Source of the DNA: 2-02-FULL-55-14 sp964473365
GTDB taxonomy: Bacteria > Bacteroidota > Ignavibacteria > UBA10030
Assembly (NCBI GenBank): GCA_964473365.1
Contig: CAYYOV010000005.1
Span: forward strand, 34,272-98,271
DNA: 64,000 nt
Reading direction: 5' to 3'
The notes under the pieces are model-generated. The model was given only the letters and a program-made list of their open reading frames with translations, did no database searches and was not told the origin of the DNA. Shown here piece after piece: positions 44,821 to 52,526 of this stretch. The position numbers were made by a program, and so were the translations under genes. Numbering within the stretch: position 1 is the stretch's first letter; each line of letters starts with the position of its first letter.

Positions 44821-46187
44821 GAACGATCATCGAGCCGTTCAAGATCAAGAGTGTCGAACCGATACGGTTCACGACGAGAGATGAACGTCTGGAGATCTTG
44901 CGTGCAGCGCACTACAATCCATTCCTGATACACGCCGACGACGTCATGATCGACCTGCTGACCGACTCGGGTACCTCAGCGATGAGCGCTCGCCAGTGGG
45001 CTGGAATCATGGATGGAGACGAATCATACGCCGGCTCGAGGAGCTACTATCGATTTGAGAAGGCGGTACGGGACCTGACCGGCCTGACGCACATCATCCC
45101 GGTCCATCAGGGACGGGCCGCGGAAAAGATCCTGTTCACGCTCATCGGCGGGGTTGGGAAGAAGATCCCGAGCAATACGCATTTTGATACGACGCGGGCC
45201 AACGTGGAATACTCCGGAGCGGAGGCTGTCGATCTGCTCAATGAAGTTGGGAAGCATCCACATGAGCGGGCCGATTTCAAGGGGGACATCGACCTGGATG
45301 CTCTGGAGACCTTCATCCGCCGGACAGGAAAAGAACACATCCCGGTGTGTATGATCACCGTGACCAACAACTCCGGAGGCGGACAACCTGTGTCGATGGC
45401 AAACATCCGGGGCGCTCGCGAGGTGACGCTCCGCTACGGTATTCCGCTCTTCCTGGATGCCTGCCGCTTCGCGGAGAACGCATACTTCATCAAGTTGCGC
45501 GAACCAGGGTATGCGGATCGGTCGGTCGCCGAGATCGCGCGTGAGATGTTCTCGTACGTCGACGGCTGTACCATGAGCGCCAAGAAGGATGCGCTCGTGA
45601 ATATGGGCGGATTCTTGGCCATGAACGACGGGGCGCTTGCGGCAAAGGCACGAAACCTTCTGATCGTCACCGAGGGCTTCCCGACGTATGGAGGACTGGC
45701 CGGACGCGACCTCGAAGCTATTGCGCAGGGTCTGGAAGAAGTCGTCCAGGAGGACTACCTACGGTATCGCATCCGCTCCGTCGAATATCTGGCCGAGAAG
45801 CTTCTCGGGGCGGGTGTGCCGATCGTCGAGCCGCCCGGCGGTCATGCGATCTACATCGATGCAAAAGGCTTTCTGCCCCACGTACCCCCGCACGAATATC
45901 CTGGCCAGGCTGTCGCATGCTCGCTCTATGTAGAAGGGGGAGTGCGCAGTGTCGAGATCGGGTCCGTGATGTTCGGGAAATACGCCCCGGACGGGTCTCT
46001 CATTTCGCCTCCCATGGAGCTCGTGCGACTGGCCATTCCCCGAAGGGTCTATACCCAAAGTCACATCGACTACGTCGCAGAAGTGGTCCTCGAGGTCTAC
46101 CGGCGTCGGGACCAACTGCGGGGCTTCAAGATCGTCGAAGAAGCTCCCATGCTTCGACACTTTACCGCCACGTTCGCGCCCCTGTGA
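44817..46187 (+). CDS. tnaA: Tryptophanase
   Basis: A 456-residue PLP beta-eliminating lyase, producing indole, pyruvate and ammonia from tryptophan. The overall sequence and length are like tyrosine phenol-lyase (AMSARQWAGIMDGDESYAGS, EMFSYVDGCTMSAKKD, VPIVEPPGGHAI), with the PLP lysine at K257. The positions that separate the two activities are of tryptophanase type in this residue numbering: D124 in HFDTTR (Thr in tyrosine phenol-lyase), I381 in VEIGS (Arg), and H448 in LRHFTA (Phe). No TnaC-like leader is possible, since the upstream is the peroxiredoxin coding sequence. Confidence 0.88.
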   Translation: MRTIIEPFKIKSVEPIRFTTRDERLEILRAAHYNPFLIHADDVMIDLLTDSGTSAMSARQWAGIMDGDESYAGSRSYYRFEKAVRDLTGLTHIIPVHQGRAAEKILFTLIGGVGKKIPSNTHFDTTRANVEYSGAEAVDLLNEVGKHPHERADFKGDIDLDALETFIRRTGKEHIPVCMITVTNNSGGGQPVSMANIRGAREVTLRYGIPLFLDACRFAENAYFIKLREPGYADRSVAEIAREMFSYVDGCTMSAKKDALVNMGGFLAMNDGALAAKARNLLIVTEGFPTYGGLAGRDLEAIAQGLEEVVQEDYLRYRIRSVEYLAEKLLGAGVPIVEPPGGHAIYIDAKGFLPHVPPHEYPGQAVACSLYVEGGVRSVEIGSVMFGKYAPDGSLISPPMELVRLAIPRRVYTQSHIDYVAEVVLEVYRRRDQLRGFKIVEEAPMLRHFTATFAPL

Positions 46188-46211
46188 GGGCCATAGGCGT
46201 GGAGAAAGTCA

Positions 46212-46242
46212 TTGGAGGCGGGGGTATTTCTCGCTATCTTTG
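46212..46242 (+). promoter_or_regulatory. Promoter of the zinc-ribbon/Yip1 gene
   Basis: TTGGAG at 46212-46217, a 17-base spacer, and TATCTTTG at 46235-46242. The -10 hexamer ends 38 bases before ATG 46279. Confidence 0.7.
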
Positions 46243-46278
46243 GTCATTGAACGACCGCGCGCTGACCGCTCCTCACTC

Positions 46279-47016
46279 ATGACCTGCACCGTCTGCGGCG
46301 CCGAAAATCCCGCTACGGCGACGATCTGTTCGTCGTGCAAGGGCTTTCTCCAGAACCGAGTGGCGACGCTCGACCTGTTCAGCACGGCGTGGAGAACGAT
46401 GACCGCGCCTGCTAAGGCATTTCATGATATCGCGATCGCTGACCATAAGAACTATGCGATCACGCTGTTCTCGCTCTCGGGCATCCCGATTGTCGGACTG
46501 ACGGTGGCCTGGCTGCAAGCCGGCGACCTTGTCGGCGGCCTATTCGAGACTACGGGAGTCGTCTTTGCTGCAGGGGCTGTCGCAGGCACGGTCCTTGGGT
46601 TGCTCCTGGCAATAATCCACATGGCTTCAGCGGCTTTGCTGCGGGGTGATGTGGCGTTCCGACGCTCGCTCGGTGTGACGGCCTACGCGTTGACTCCTAC
46701 GGTAAGCGTGGGCTTGTTGCTGATCCCGATCGCATTGTTGACCTTTGGCGAGCATTGGTATACGAGTAATCCCTCGCCTGAAACTATCAACGCCGCATCA
46801 TTCTGGTCGATCGTTGTGCTACAGACGTTGGCCGCTTCCTGGTCGTTTGTGCTATTGACGATCGGGGGCGGGGTTGCGCTTCGCTTGGGCCGATGGCGGG
46901 CACTGACCGCGGCCGCGATCAGCGTGGGCTCGATCTCGGTAGGATGGATATGGTTGGCGCACACAGCGGTGCGTTTGTTGTTCGAGGCTTCGGTCTCTTC
47001 AATCCCTGGAACCTGA
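46279..47016 (+). CDS. Zinc-ribbon and Yip1-type membrane protein
   Basis: A 245-residue protein with a short N-terminal zinc ribbon (two CxxC pairs in residues 3-20: CTVC and CSSC) and a membrane domain of five predicted helices matching the Yip1 domain (LFSTAWRTMTAPAKAFHDIA before the first helix). The function of bacterial Yip1 proteins is unclear. The next gene follows after 24 bases on the same strand. Confidence 0.75.
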   Translation: MTCTVCGAENPATATICSSCKGFLQNRVATLDLFSTAWRTMTAPAKAFHDIAIADHKNYAITLFSLSGIPIVGLTVAWLQAGDLVGGLFETTGVVFAAGAVAGTVLGLLLAIIHMASAALLRGDVAFRRSLGVTAYALTPTVSVGLLLIPIALLTFGEHWYTSNPSPETINAASFWSIVVLQTLAASWSFVLLTIGGGVALRLGRWRALTAAAISVGSISVGWIWLAHTAVRLLFEASVSSIPGT

Positions 47017-47040
47017 TCACGACACGGCGGGTACGCACTC

Positions 47041-47337
47041 ATGGCACGGTACATTCTACAGATCTCGTACGATGTTCTCCCCGGTAAACGGGAGGAATTC
47101 TTCGCGCTGGCGCAGGAGATGAAGGCGCACTTTGGCGGCTCGAAGAAGAAGGATTATGCCCTCTACGAAGTGAAAGGGAAAGGCCTCTCGGTCGTGGAGC
47201 AATTCGTCTGCACGTCGAAGGAAGAATTCGATGCGCTCGAAGACGACCTGGACGATCGAGGTGAAGCCCTCGTCGACCAGCTGACGGGGCTGATCGTCGG
47301 CGGGTCGGCCCGGTATGCGACGCTCGTCGAGCTTTGA
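47041..47337 (+). CDS. Small conserved-looking protein, unrecognised
   Basis: A 98-residue soluble protein with no signal or membrane segment. The alternation RYILQISYDVLPGKREEFF, then an acidic helix EEFDALEDDLDD, suggests a ferredoxin-like dimeric alpha/beta barrel fold of the antibiotic monooxygenase/EthD kind, but this is only an impression. The start ATG 47041 has no strong ribosome binding site. It shares the transcript of the Yip1 gene. The codon usage looks like that of the neighbours. Confidence 0.6.
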   Translation: MARYILQISYDVLPGKREEFFALAQEMKAHFGGSKKKDYALYEVKGKGLSVVEQFVCTSKEEFDALEDDLDDRGEALVDQLTGLIVGGSARYATLVEL

Positions 47338-47345
47338 AAACGAAG

Positions 47346-47372
47346 ACGCCCCCGAAATGATCCGGGGGCGTT
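47346..47372. terminator. Terminator between convergent genes
   Basis: ACGCCCCCG at 47346-47354 pairs with CGGGGGCGT at 47363-47371. It lies between the 98-residue gene and the convergent M28 peptidase gene and can work in both directions. Confidence 0.7.
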
Positions 47373-47397
47373 CGTGTGTACAGGCCGTTCGGGCAGG

Positions 47398-49209
47398 TCA
47401 GTTCCGGCGCTCGAGTGTCACCGTAACGGTCAGAGTCTGTCCGGCCCGCCGGACCGTCACGGGCACCTGATCTCCCACCTTGTATTCACTGAGGGCGTAG
47501 GTGTAGTCGTAGAGATTCTTAATATCCACCTTACCGAACTTGATGATAACGTCGCCCGCCTGTAATCCCGCTTTCGCCGAGGGACTCCCTTCACGCACAC
47601 CCGCCAGCTTCATCCCTTCTGTCTGTTCTCCGAAATCCGGGATCGTCCCCGTGTAGACCCGGCTGCTTCGTCCGTCCCCACCTCCCATCTGGCGCGGAGG
47701 TTCTGCCTGGACATACGCAGGTCGCGCCGGGGCATTCCCCAAATCACGTGCGACGCTCGCCACGAGTTCGAGCACCTGCTGTTCGCCGGATGCGTTGATC
47801 AGCTGCCAATCATCGGAAGGACGATGGTAGTCGCTGTGGAGATCCGTGAAGAAGTGAAGAACCGGAATCTTCTTCCCGTAGAAGGAAGCATGGTCACTCG
47901 GACCGAACCCGTCCTTGTTCAGCTTGAGGACAAAGGTCGAGTCGACATTCTTCGACGTCACCAGCGAATCGAGGCCTACCGCCGTCCCAACCCCGTACAC
48001 GATCAGTTTCCGATCACTCAACCGTCCGATCATGTCCATGTTGATCATGGCAACCAAGCGGGAGAGCGGCGTAGACGGTGCGTTGACGTACGCGGAAGAA
48101 CCGAGGAGTCCGAGTTCTTCTCCGGCGAATGCAACGAAGACCAGCGTCCGTTTGGGACGTTGGCCGGGTTCGGAAAAGTACTGCGCTAGTTCCAGCATTC
48201 CTGCCGTGCCGGAAGCGTTATCGTCTGCGCCGTTGTGCGGTGCCACGGTGTCGGGCTTCAGCGATCCCGAATCCTCCCCGCCCATACCCAGGTGATCGTA
48301 GTGCGCTCCGATCACGATGATCTCATCCTTCAGGAGAGGATCGCTTCCTTCCAACATGCCGACGACATTGTCCGCGCGCGCGCGGATGAGTCTGACGTCT
48401 GCATTCACATCAATCTGGAGGCCTTCGAACACGAATGATTTGGGCTGTTTCGACGACATCAACGAGTCCTGCAGCGCCTTCATGGTGAAGGGGGTGCCCC
48501 GGAACCATTCGTCGACGATCCCCCGGCGGAGGGAGAGAACGGGGAGGTCAGCGGTGCCCGACTGCCGATCGTAGCTGAGCTTCATCGGAACATCCGTGTC
48601 GGCATCGGCGGGACCTGTGATGAACACCACTGCGGTAGCCCCTTTTTCCTTTGCTTTGAGGACCTTGGCACGAAGTGCCGTGCTGGCCTGGAATTCCGCG
48701 GGAGGTTTGTCACCCCACGGGGAGTAGCGCATCACGACGACCGCTTTGCCCTTGACGTCAATTCCGGTGTAGTCATCGTAGCCACGTTCGGGCAGTGAGA
48801 TCCCGTATCCGGCGAATACGACCCCTCCGGCGTATGAGGCCGATGCTGAGAAACCAAGCGGCCGGAAGTCATCGTTCACTGCGAGGGTCTTCGTCCTTCC
48901 GCGTCGTGTCGTGACGAATCGATTGGTCTTCCCGAGTTCGGCGGACGAGACGAAGTCGAACGATTGACGGTAGGAGTTCCCTGCTTCCATTGGGGCCAAG
49001 CCGAACGCACGGAACTGGCGTTCGATGTAATCTGCCGCTGCGGCTCCCCCGGGTGTTCCGGACCCACGCCCTTGCCACTCATCCTGGGCGAGCATGCGGA
49101 TATGCGTCATCACGTCGTCGGCCGTGATTGCCGGACTGAGTTGTGCGTAGGCTGGAACTAGACTCGCAACGAAAAGGAAGGCGATGCCCTGAAACCGATG
49201 AACGATCAT
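47398..49209 (-). CDS. Secreted M28-family metallopeptidase with PA and PDZ domains
   Basis: A 603-residue exported zinc aminopeptidase. A signal peptide (residues 1-22, ending AYA-Q) precedes a PA-type domain (about 125-270). The M28 catalytic domain shows GAHYDHLG, GADDNASGTAG, FAGEELGLLGSSAY, MINMDMIG and DYHRPSDDW, covering the zinc ligands and catalytic residues. A C-terminal PDZ domain (about 515-595) contains VREGSPSAKAGLQAGDVIIKF. It overlaps the upstream SDR gene by ATGA. Likely periplasmic or secreted peptide degradation. Confidence 0.93.
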   Translation of the reverse strand: MIVHRFQGIAFLFVASLVPAYAQLSPAITADDVMTHIRMLAQDEWQGRGSGTPGGAAAADYIERQFRAFGLAPMEAGNSYRQSFDFVSSAELGKTNRFVTTRRGRTKTLAVNDDFRPLGFSASASYAGGVVFAGYGISLPERGYDDYTGIDVKGKAVVVMRYSPWGDKPPAEFQASTALRAKVLKAKEKGATAVVFITGPADADTDVPMKLSYDRQSGTADLPVLSLRRGIVDEWFRGTPFTMKALQDSLMSSKQPKSFVFEGLQIDVNADVRLIRARADNVVGMLEGSDPLLKDEIIVIGAHYDHLGMGGEDSGSLKPDTVAPHNGADDNASGTAGMLELAQYFSEPGQRPKRTLVFVAFAGEELGLLGSSAYVNAPSTPLSRLVAMINMDMIGRLSDRKLIVYGVGTAVGLDSLVTSKNVDSTFVLKLNKDGFGPSDHASFYGKKIPVLHFFTDLHSDYHRPSDDWQLINASGEQQVLELVASVARDLGNAPARPAYVQAEPPRQMGGGDGRSSRVYTGTIPDFGEQTEGMKLAGVREGSPSAKAGLQAGDVIIKFGKVDIKNLYDYTYALSEYKVGDQVPVTVRRAGQTLTVTVTLERRN

Positions 49210-49940
49210 GAGCGAACCTGTGGATTGGCGATGTAGGTTGCTGCGTCGAATGCCTGGCCGGAAATACCTTTGCCGTCGTCCGACGACAGATACACAAACA
49301 CTTCTGTGAGTTGATCCGGGGTCCTCAACGTCGAAGGATCTTCCTGAGGATATGCCATCCGGCGCATGTCAGTTGCCATGGGACCCGGGTTGACCGAATT
49401 GACCCGAATGTTGAAGGGCTTCAGTTCTTCGGAAAGGACCTGCGTGAATCCCTCGAGGGCGAATTTGGATACTGCGTACGCTCCCCAGTGTTTGCGGCCG
49501 GATCGGCCCACGGAGGAGCTGACATTGATGACAGCCCCGGCGCCTCGTTGCATCATGGACGGGACCAACAGACGCGTGAGGAAGAAGGTCCCATGGATAT
49601 TCGTCTGGATCACCTCATCCCATTCCTTCACGGGATACTCGACGACGGCAACGCGCGGCCCAAGCATCGATGCGTTGTTGATCAGGATATCCACATGTCC
49701 CCAGGCCCCGAGAACATGGTCCGCAAATGTTTTGGCGCTCTGTGAGTCGGAGATATCGCACGGGTGGACGATGACATCAACGTTCCGCGACGTCAGTTCG
49801 GTCCGTACAGCGTCGAGGGTGCGCGTGGAGCGTGCGCACAACGCCAACCGGGCTCCTTCGGAAGCGAATCGATCGGCGAGTGCACGGCCCAGGCCCTTGG
49901 TGGCCCCTGTAATGACGACGTGCTTTCCCTTGAGTTTCAT
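49206..49940 (-). CDS. Short-chain dehydrogenase/reductase
   Basis: A 244-residue Rossmann oxidoreductase. The cofactor motif is TGATKGLGRA (residues 9-18), NNASML follows the fourth strand, and the catalytic residues are the serine in NVSSSVGRSG with Y and K in YAVSK (near 150). The basic residue after the motif (RSTRTLDAV, near residue 37) suits NADP. The start is ATG 49940; the longer frame from 50096 lies inside the TolB-like gene. The substrate is unknown. Confidence 0.88.
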   Translation of the reverse strand: MKLKGKHVVITGATKGLGRALADRFASEGARLALCARSTRTLDAVRTELTSRNVDVIVHPCDISDSQSAKTFADHVLGAWGHVDILINNASMLGPRVAVVEYPVKEWDEVIQTNIHGTFFLTRLLVPSMMQRGAGAVINVSSSVGRSGRKHWGAYAVSKFALEGFTQVLSEELKPFNIRVNSVNPGPMATDMRRMAYPQEDPSTLRTPDQLTEVFVYLSSDDGKGISGQAFDAATYIANPQVRS

Positions 49941-49944
49941 GACG

Positions 49945-50985
49945 TCAATCGACCCAATCGGCCATGAAGACGTTGAATTCGTACCGACCCTTTGCGTTTC
50001 GATCGGATACGAAGACCACCTTCGTTCCCTCGCGGTTGAACATTGGGAACGAATTGAACGTGCCGCCGTACGTGATCTGCTCGAGGCCCGTTCCATCGTC
50101 GTTCATCTGATAAACGTGGAAGGTACGGCCTTTGGCGTCGCCGACGTTCGAGCCGAAGACGATGCGGCGGTCCGAAGGATGAAAGAACGGCGCAAAATTG
50201 GCGGCGCCATTGTTCGTGAGCTGGCGACGACCAGTGCCGTCAGCGCCGATCGTGAAGATCTCCATCCGCGTCGGTCGCACGAGCTGTTCTGCGAGGAGGG
50301 CCCGGTATTCCGCCGCCTCCGTGCTGTCGGTCTGATGATAGCCGCGATAGACGAGACGCTTGCCGTCCCACGAGAAGAACGCGCCTCCGTCATAGCCAAG
50401 GTCGTTGGTCACCCGCTGAACGTGTCCGCCGTCGATGTCCATCGTATACAGGTCGAGGTCTCCGTCGCGCGAGGACGTGAAGACGATCTTATCGCCCATC
50501 GGGGAGACGGTGGCCTCGGCATCATATCCAGGTGATGCGAAGAGAACGCGGAGGTCCGATCCGTCGGCATTCACGGTGTAGAGATCGTACGCGCCGTAGA
50601 CTCCCCATACATAGCCCTTGGACTTATCCGGGCGGGGAATGCAGTCCGGTGACGAGGCATGCGTGCTTGCATAGATGAGCCTGCGGTTTCCCGGGAGGAA
50701 GTATGCGCATGTAGTAACCCCCTTGCCGGTACTGACAAGGCGCTGTTCCGATCCGTCCACATTCATGGTGAAGATCTGATCGCATCCGAACGGGTCGCGG
50801 GTCGACTGGAACGACAGTTTCGTGAAATCATGCGAAAAGTACGCCTCGGCATTCGTGCCCCCGAACGTCAGCTGTCGGATATTCTTCAAATGACGTTCGT
50901 TCGGATGGCGGAGAGAGTCGAGATCCTGAGCCGTCAGGCCGGAAGAGATCGTGAACACGCAGATCAGGAGAGCAGTTCGGGTCAT
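49945..50985 (-). CDS. TolB-like beta-propeller protein (PD40 repeats)
   Basis: A 346-residue exported protein with a signal peptide (residues 1-19, ending LTAQ) and six or so WD40-like PD40 blades. Examples are YFSHDFTKLSFQSTRDPFG, SPMGDKIVFTSSRDGDLDLY, FFHPSDRRIVFGSN and MFNREGTKVVFVSDRN, each shown in part. It resembles the propeller of TolB and of periplasmic peptidase partners, but lacks the TolB N-terminal domain. The gene sits four bases before the SDR and in one operon with the M28 peptidase, so a joint envelope role is plausible. Confidence 0.85.
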   Translation of the reverse strand: MTRTALLICVFTISSGLTAQDLDSLRHPNERHLKNIRQLTFGGTNAEAYFSHDFTKLSFQSTRDPFGCDQIFTMNVDGSEQRLVSTGKGVTTCAYFLPGNRRLIYASTHASSPDCIPRPDKSKGYVWGVYGAYDLYTVNADGSDLRVLFASPGYDAEATVSPMGDKIVFTSSRDGDLDLYTMDIDGGHVQRVTNDLGYDGGAFFSWDGKRLVYRGYHQTDSTEAAEYRALLAEQLVRPTRMEIFTIGADGTGRRQLTNNGAANFAPFFHPSDRRIVFGSNVGDAKGRTFHVYQMNDDGTGLEQITYGGTFNSFPMFNREGTKVVFVSDRNAKGRYEFNVFMADWVD

Positions 50986-51021
50986 GAGTCCGTCAGGTTA
51001 GAGGTGGAAGGGAAATGGCGA

Positions 51022-51294
51022 TCAGCAAGCGCCGGTGGAGAGGCGAGTTCCATCGTCGAGGTCAGTGATCTCTGCAACGGAGTCGAGACGAATCTCGACG
51101 GGACTGACAGCTGCCTGTTCGTGAAAGCGGCAGAATTCCTCTTTTCCCCGGGCAAAGACGTCCGAGATCAGCCCAGCGAGTACGGTCCCGTCAGTCATCT
51201 GAAGGCGGACGCGATGTCGATGCATCGCCGCGGCTTCAAATAGGTCGTACGTGCCGCAGGCGATGGTGCGATAAGGAAGTGGATGTTCCGGCAT
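51022..51294 (-). CDS. Rof/YaeO-like Rho-binding antiterminator
   Basis: A 90-residue protein that fits the Rof (YaeO) family, small Sm-like-fold inhibitors of the termination factor Rho. The pattern runs PYRTIACGTYDLFEAAAMHR at the N-terminus, RLQMTDGTVLAGLISDVFAR in the middle, and VEIRLDSVAEI near the end, matching the order of the E. coli protein's strands. The start is ATG 51294; the frame from 51513 overlaps the peroxiredoxin gene. It lies between peroxiredoxin and TolB-like genes in one minus-strand unit. The call is by pattern only. Confidence 0.65.
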   Translation of the reverse strand: MPEHPLPYRTIACGTYDLFEAAAMHRHRVRLQMTDGTVLAGLISDVFARGKEEFCRFHEQAAVSPVEIRLDSVAEITDLDDGTRLSTGAC

Positions 51295-51328
51295 TCTCAA
51301 GGATGGGAAGAGACAGAGCAGGCTCGAT

Positions 51329-51880
51329 CTAGCGAGGGATCTTGCCGAGTGCGGTACGCAGGGAGTCAAAGTCAGCGTTGTCCCGTACTGAGTATTCCAG
51401 ATCAGCAAACGCGATCTTTCCCTGCCGGTCGATGACGAAAACGGTGCGCCGATTGTAGCCTGTGGCCTCGTTGTAGCTCCGATAGGCCTTGGCCACTGCA
51501 TGATCGTGGTCACTGAGGAGACGGAAGGGGAGGTTCAGTTCCTTCGCCCATACATGGTGTGAATACACGTAGTCGCCGCTGATCGCCAACACATCCACCT
51601 CGAGCTCTTCGAGTGAGGTGATCTCATCCCGAAACGTGCACACCTCCTTCGTGCATCCGCCGCTCCAGTTGGCAGGATAGAAGGCCAAGAGGATCCGGCG
51701 GAAACCGACGATTGTCGAGAGTCGGAGGGGGCTGCCGGCGATCGAATCTCGCGTGGCGTACCGGAGCGTAAAATCGGGGGCCAATTGTCCGACCTCCTGA
51801 GCCGTCACGGGAACCGCGATCGTCAGGAAGAGCACGAGAGGGAGTCCCGACCGTACGATATCTCGAAGTTGATTTTTCAT
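51329..51880 (-). CDS. Exported peroxiredoxin (AhpC/TSA family)
   Basis: A 183-residue thiol peroxidase with an N-terminal signal (residues about 12-28, ending VTAQ), so probably periplasmic. EVGQLAPDFTLRYATRDS opens the domain and FYPANWSGGCTKEVCTFRD holds the peroxidatic cysteine, with a second cysteine five residues later. The start is ATG 51880, only 7 bases after a -10 element, so the message is nearly leaderless. First gene of a five-gene minus-strand unit and divergent from the metal uptake locus. Confidence 0.88.
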   Translation of the reverse strand: MKNQLRDIVRSGLPLVLFLTIAVPVTAQEVGQLAPDFTLRYATRDSIAGSPLRLSTIVGFRRILLAFYPANWSGGCTKEVCTFRDEITSLEELEVDVLAISGDYVYSHHVWAKELNLPFRLLSDHDHAVAKAYRSYNEATGYNRRTVFVIDRQGKIAFADLEYSVRDNADFDSLRTALGKIPR

Positions 51881-51885
51881 ATTGC

Positions 51886-51916
51886 GTAAAATACGACGAT
51901 GTGGCTGGAGATGCAA
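51886..51916 (-). promoter_or_regulatory. Promoter of the peroxiredoxin-M28 unit
   Basis: On the minus strand, TTGCAT (51916-51911), a 17-base spacer, and TATTTTAC (51893-51886). The -10 hexamer is 7 bases from ATG 51880. Confidence 0.65.
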
Positions 51917-51941
51917 AGAAGGATCTCAACGTAGGGATGGG

Positions 51942-51972
51942 TTGCAAGTGTGTCGGGTCACGGGTATATTCG
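51942..51972 (+). promoter_or_regulatory. Promoter of the metal uptake locus
   Basis: TTGCAA at 51942-51947, a 17-base spacer, and TATATTCG at 51965-51972. The -10 hexamer ends 5 bases before ATG 51976, suggesting a leaderless transcript. It is back to back with the divergent peroxiredoxin promoter (25 bases between the two -35 boxes). No clear Zur-type palindrome was found. Confidence 0.65.
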
Positions 51973-51975
51973 TAC

Positions 51976-52326
51976 ATGTGCCGCCGAGATTATCGCGTCG
52001 AGGTATGCTTTCTCCTCATCCTCCATCTGTGGACGATCGGAGCCTTGAGTGGGCATCACCATGCCCCGACGATCCTCATGTTGCCCGGGCTGGTGTCAGT
52101 CGGATCCTCCGGGCAGGGGGGCGACACCACGAAACCCGACCGGGCCATCACCGGCTCGTGTGCCCTGTGCGTGGCCGGTCCACTTCTCCTCTTTACTGAG
52201 CCCGGCATCCGAACCGGACCGATCGCCGTTCATGACGCTCCGCCCACCGGCAGGTCGGGCTTGATCGGTGTCTCATTCGTCTGTCCTTCCCTGTCCCGCC
52301 GAGGGCCACCTTCCTTGGCTGTCTGA
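51976..52326 (+). CDS. Small membrane protein with His and Cys motifs (DUF2946-like)
   Basis: A 116-residue protein with a membrane helix or signal at about residues 9-25, directly followed by GHHHAP, then a C-A-L-C pair near residue 60 in SCALCVAGPLL, and a C-terminal SLSRRGPPSLAV. This order - helix, His cluster, CxxC, and a closing R-x-P-P - resembles small DUF2946-like proteins found beside heavy-metal transport genes. It leads the unit that includes the porin-like gene and znuA-znuC-znuB. It may be a metal-binding or sensing accessory; the function is unproven. The longer frame from 51901 overlaps the divergent promoters. Confidence 0.6.
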   Translation: MCRRDYRVEVCFLLILHLWTIGALSGHHHAPTILMLPGLVSVGSSGQGGDTTKPDRAITGSCALCVAGPLLLFTEPGIRTGPIAVHDAPPTGRSGLIGVSFVCPSLSRRGPPSLAV

Positions 52327-52526
52327 AGCCAGATTGGTTCACGGCCCTCACGATCAACATGATCGGAGGGTCAGTTCTTCTGTCTGGACCGAGAATTCGT
52401 GATCTCCTTCTCTTCCGATCGCGTTGTCGATCGTCAGAGGCCATTCACATGAATAAATGCAGCAGAGCAGCCACCAGGTAGGCGACGCTCGGCTCAACAC
52501 AGACCCCTAGCCCACACCGCGATCCC
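52327..52526. other. 200-base spacer before the porin-like gene
   Basis: No convincing gene, promoter or terminator is visible. A CGATCG-N6-CGATCG arrangement at about 52417-52434 and a short ATTCA-CA-TGAAT repeat at about 52443-52455 are the only symmetric elements and are weak operator candidates. Confidence 0.4.

Noticed and set aside
52193..52444. 83-residue minus-strand frame before the porin-like gene
   Set aside because: Arg-rich, overlaps the end of the small His/Cys gene and has no promoter or ribosome binding site.
51881..52526. Zur operator in front of the metal uptake genes
   Set aside because: No AT-rich long palindrome of the Zur type is visible; only short weak symmetric elements exist.
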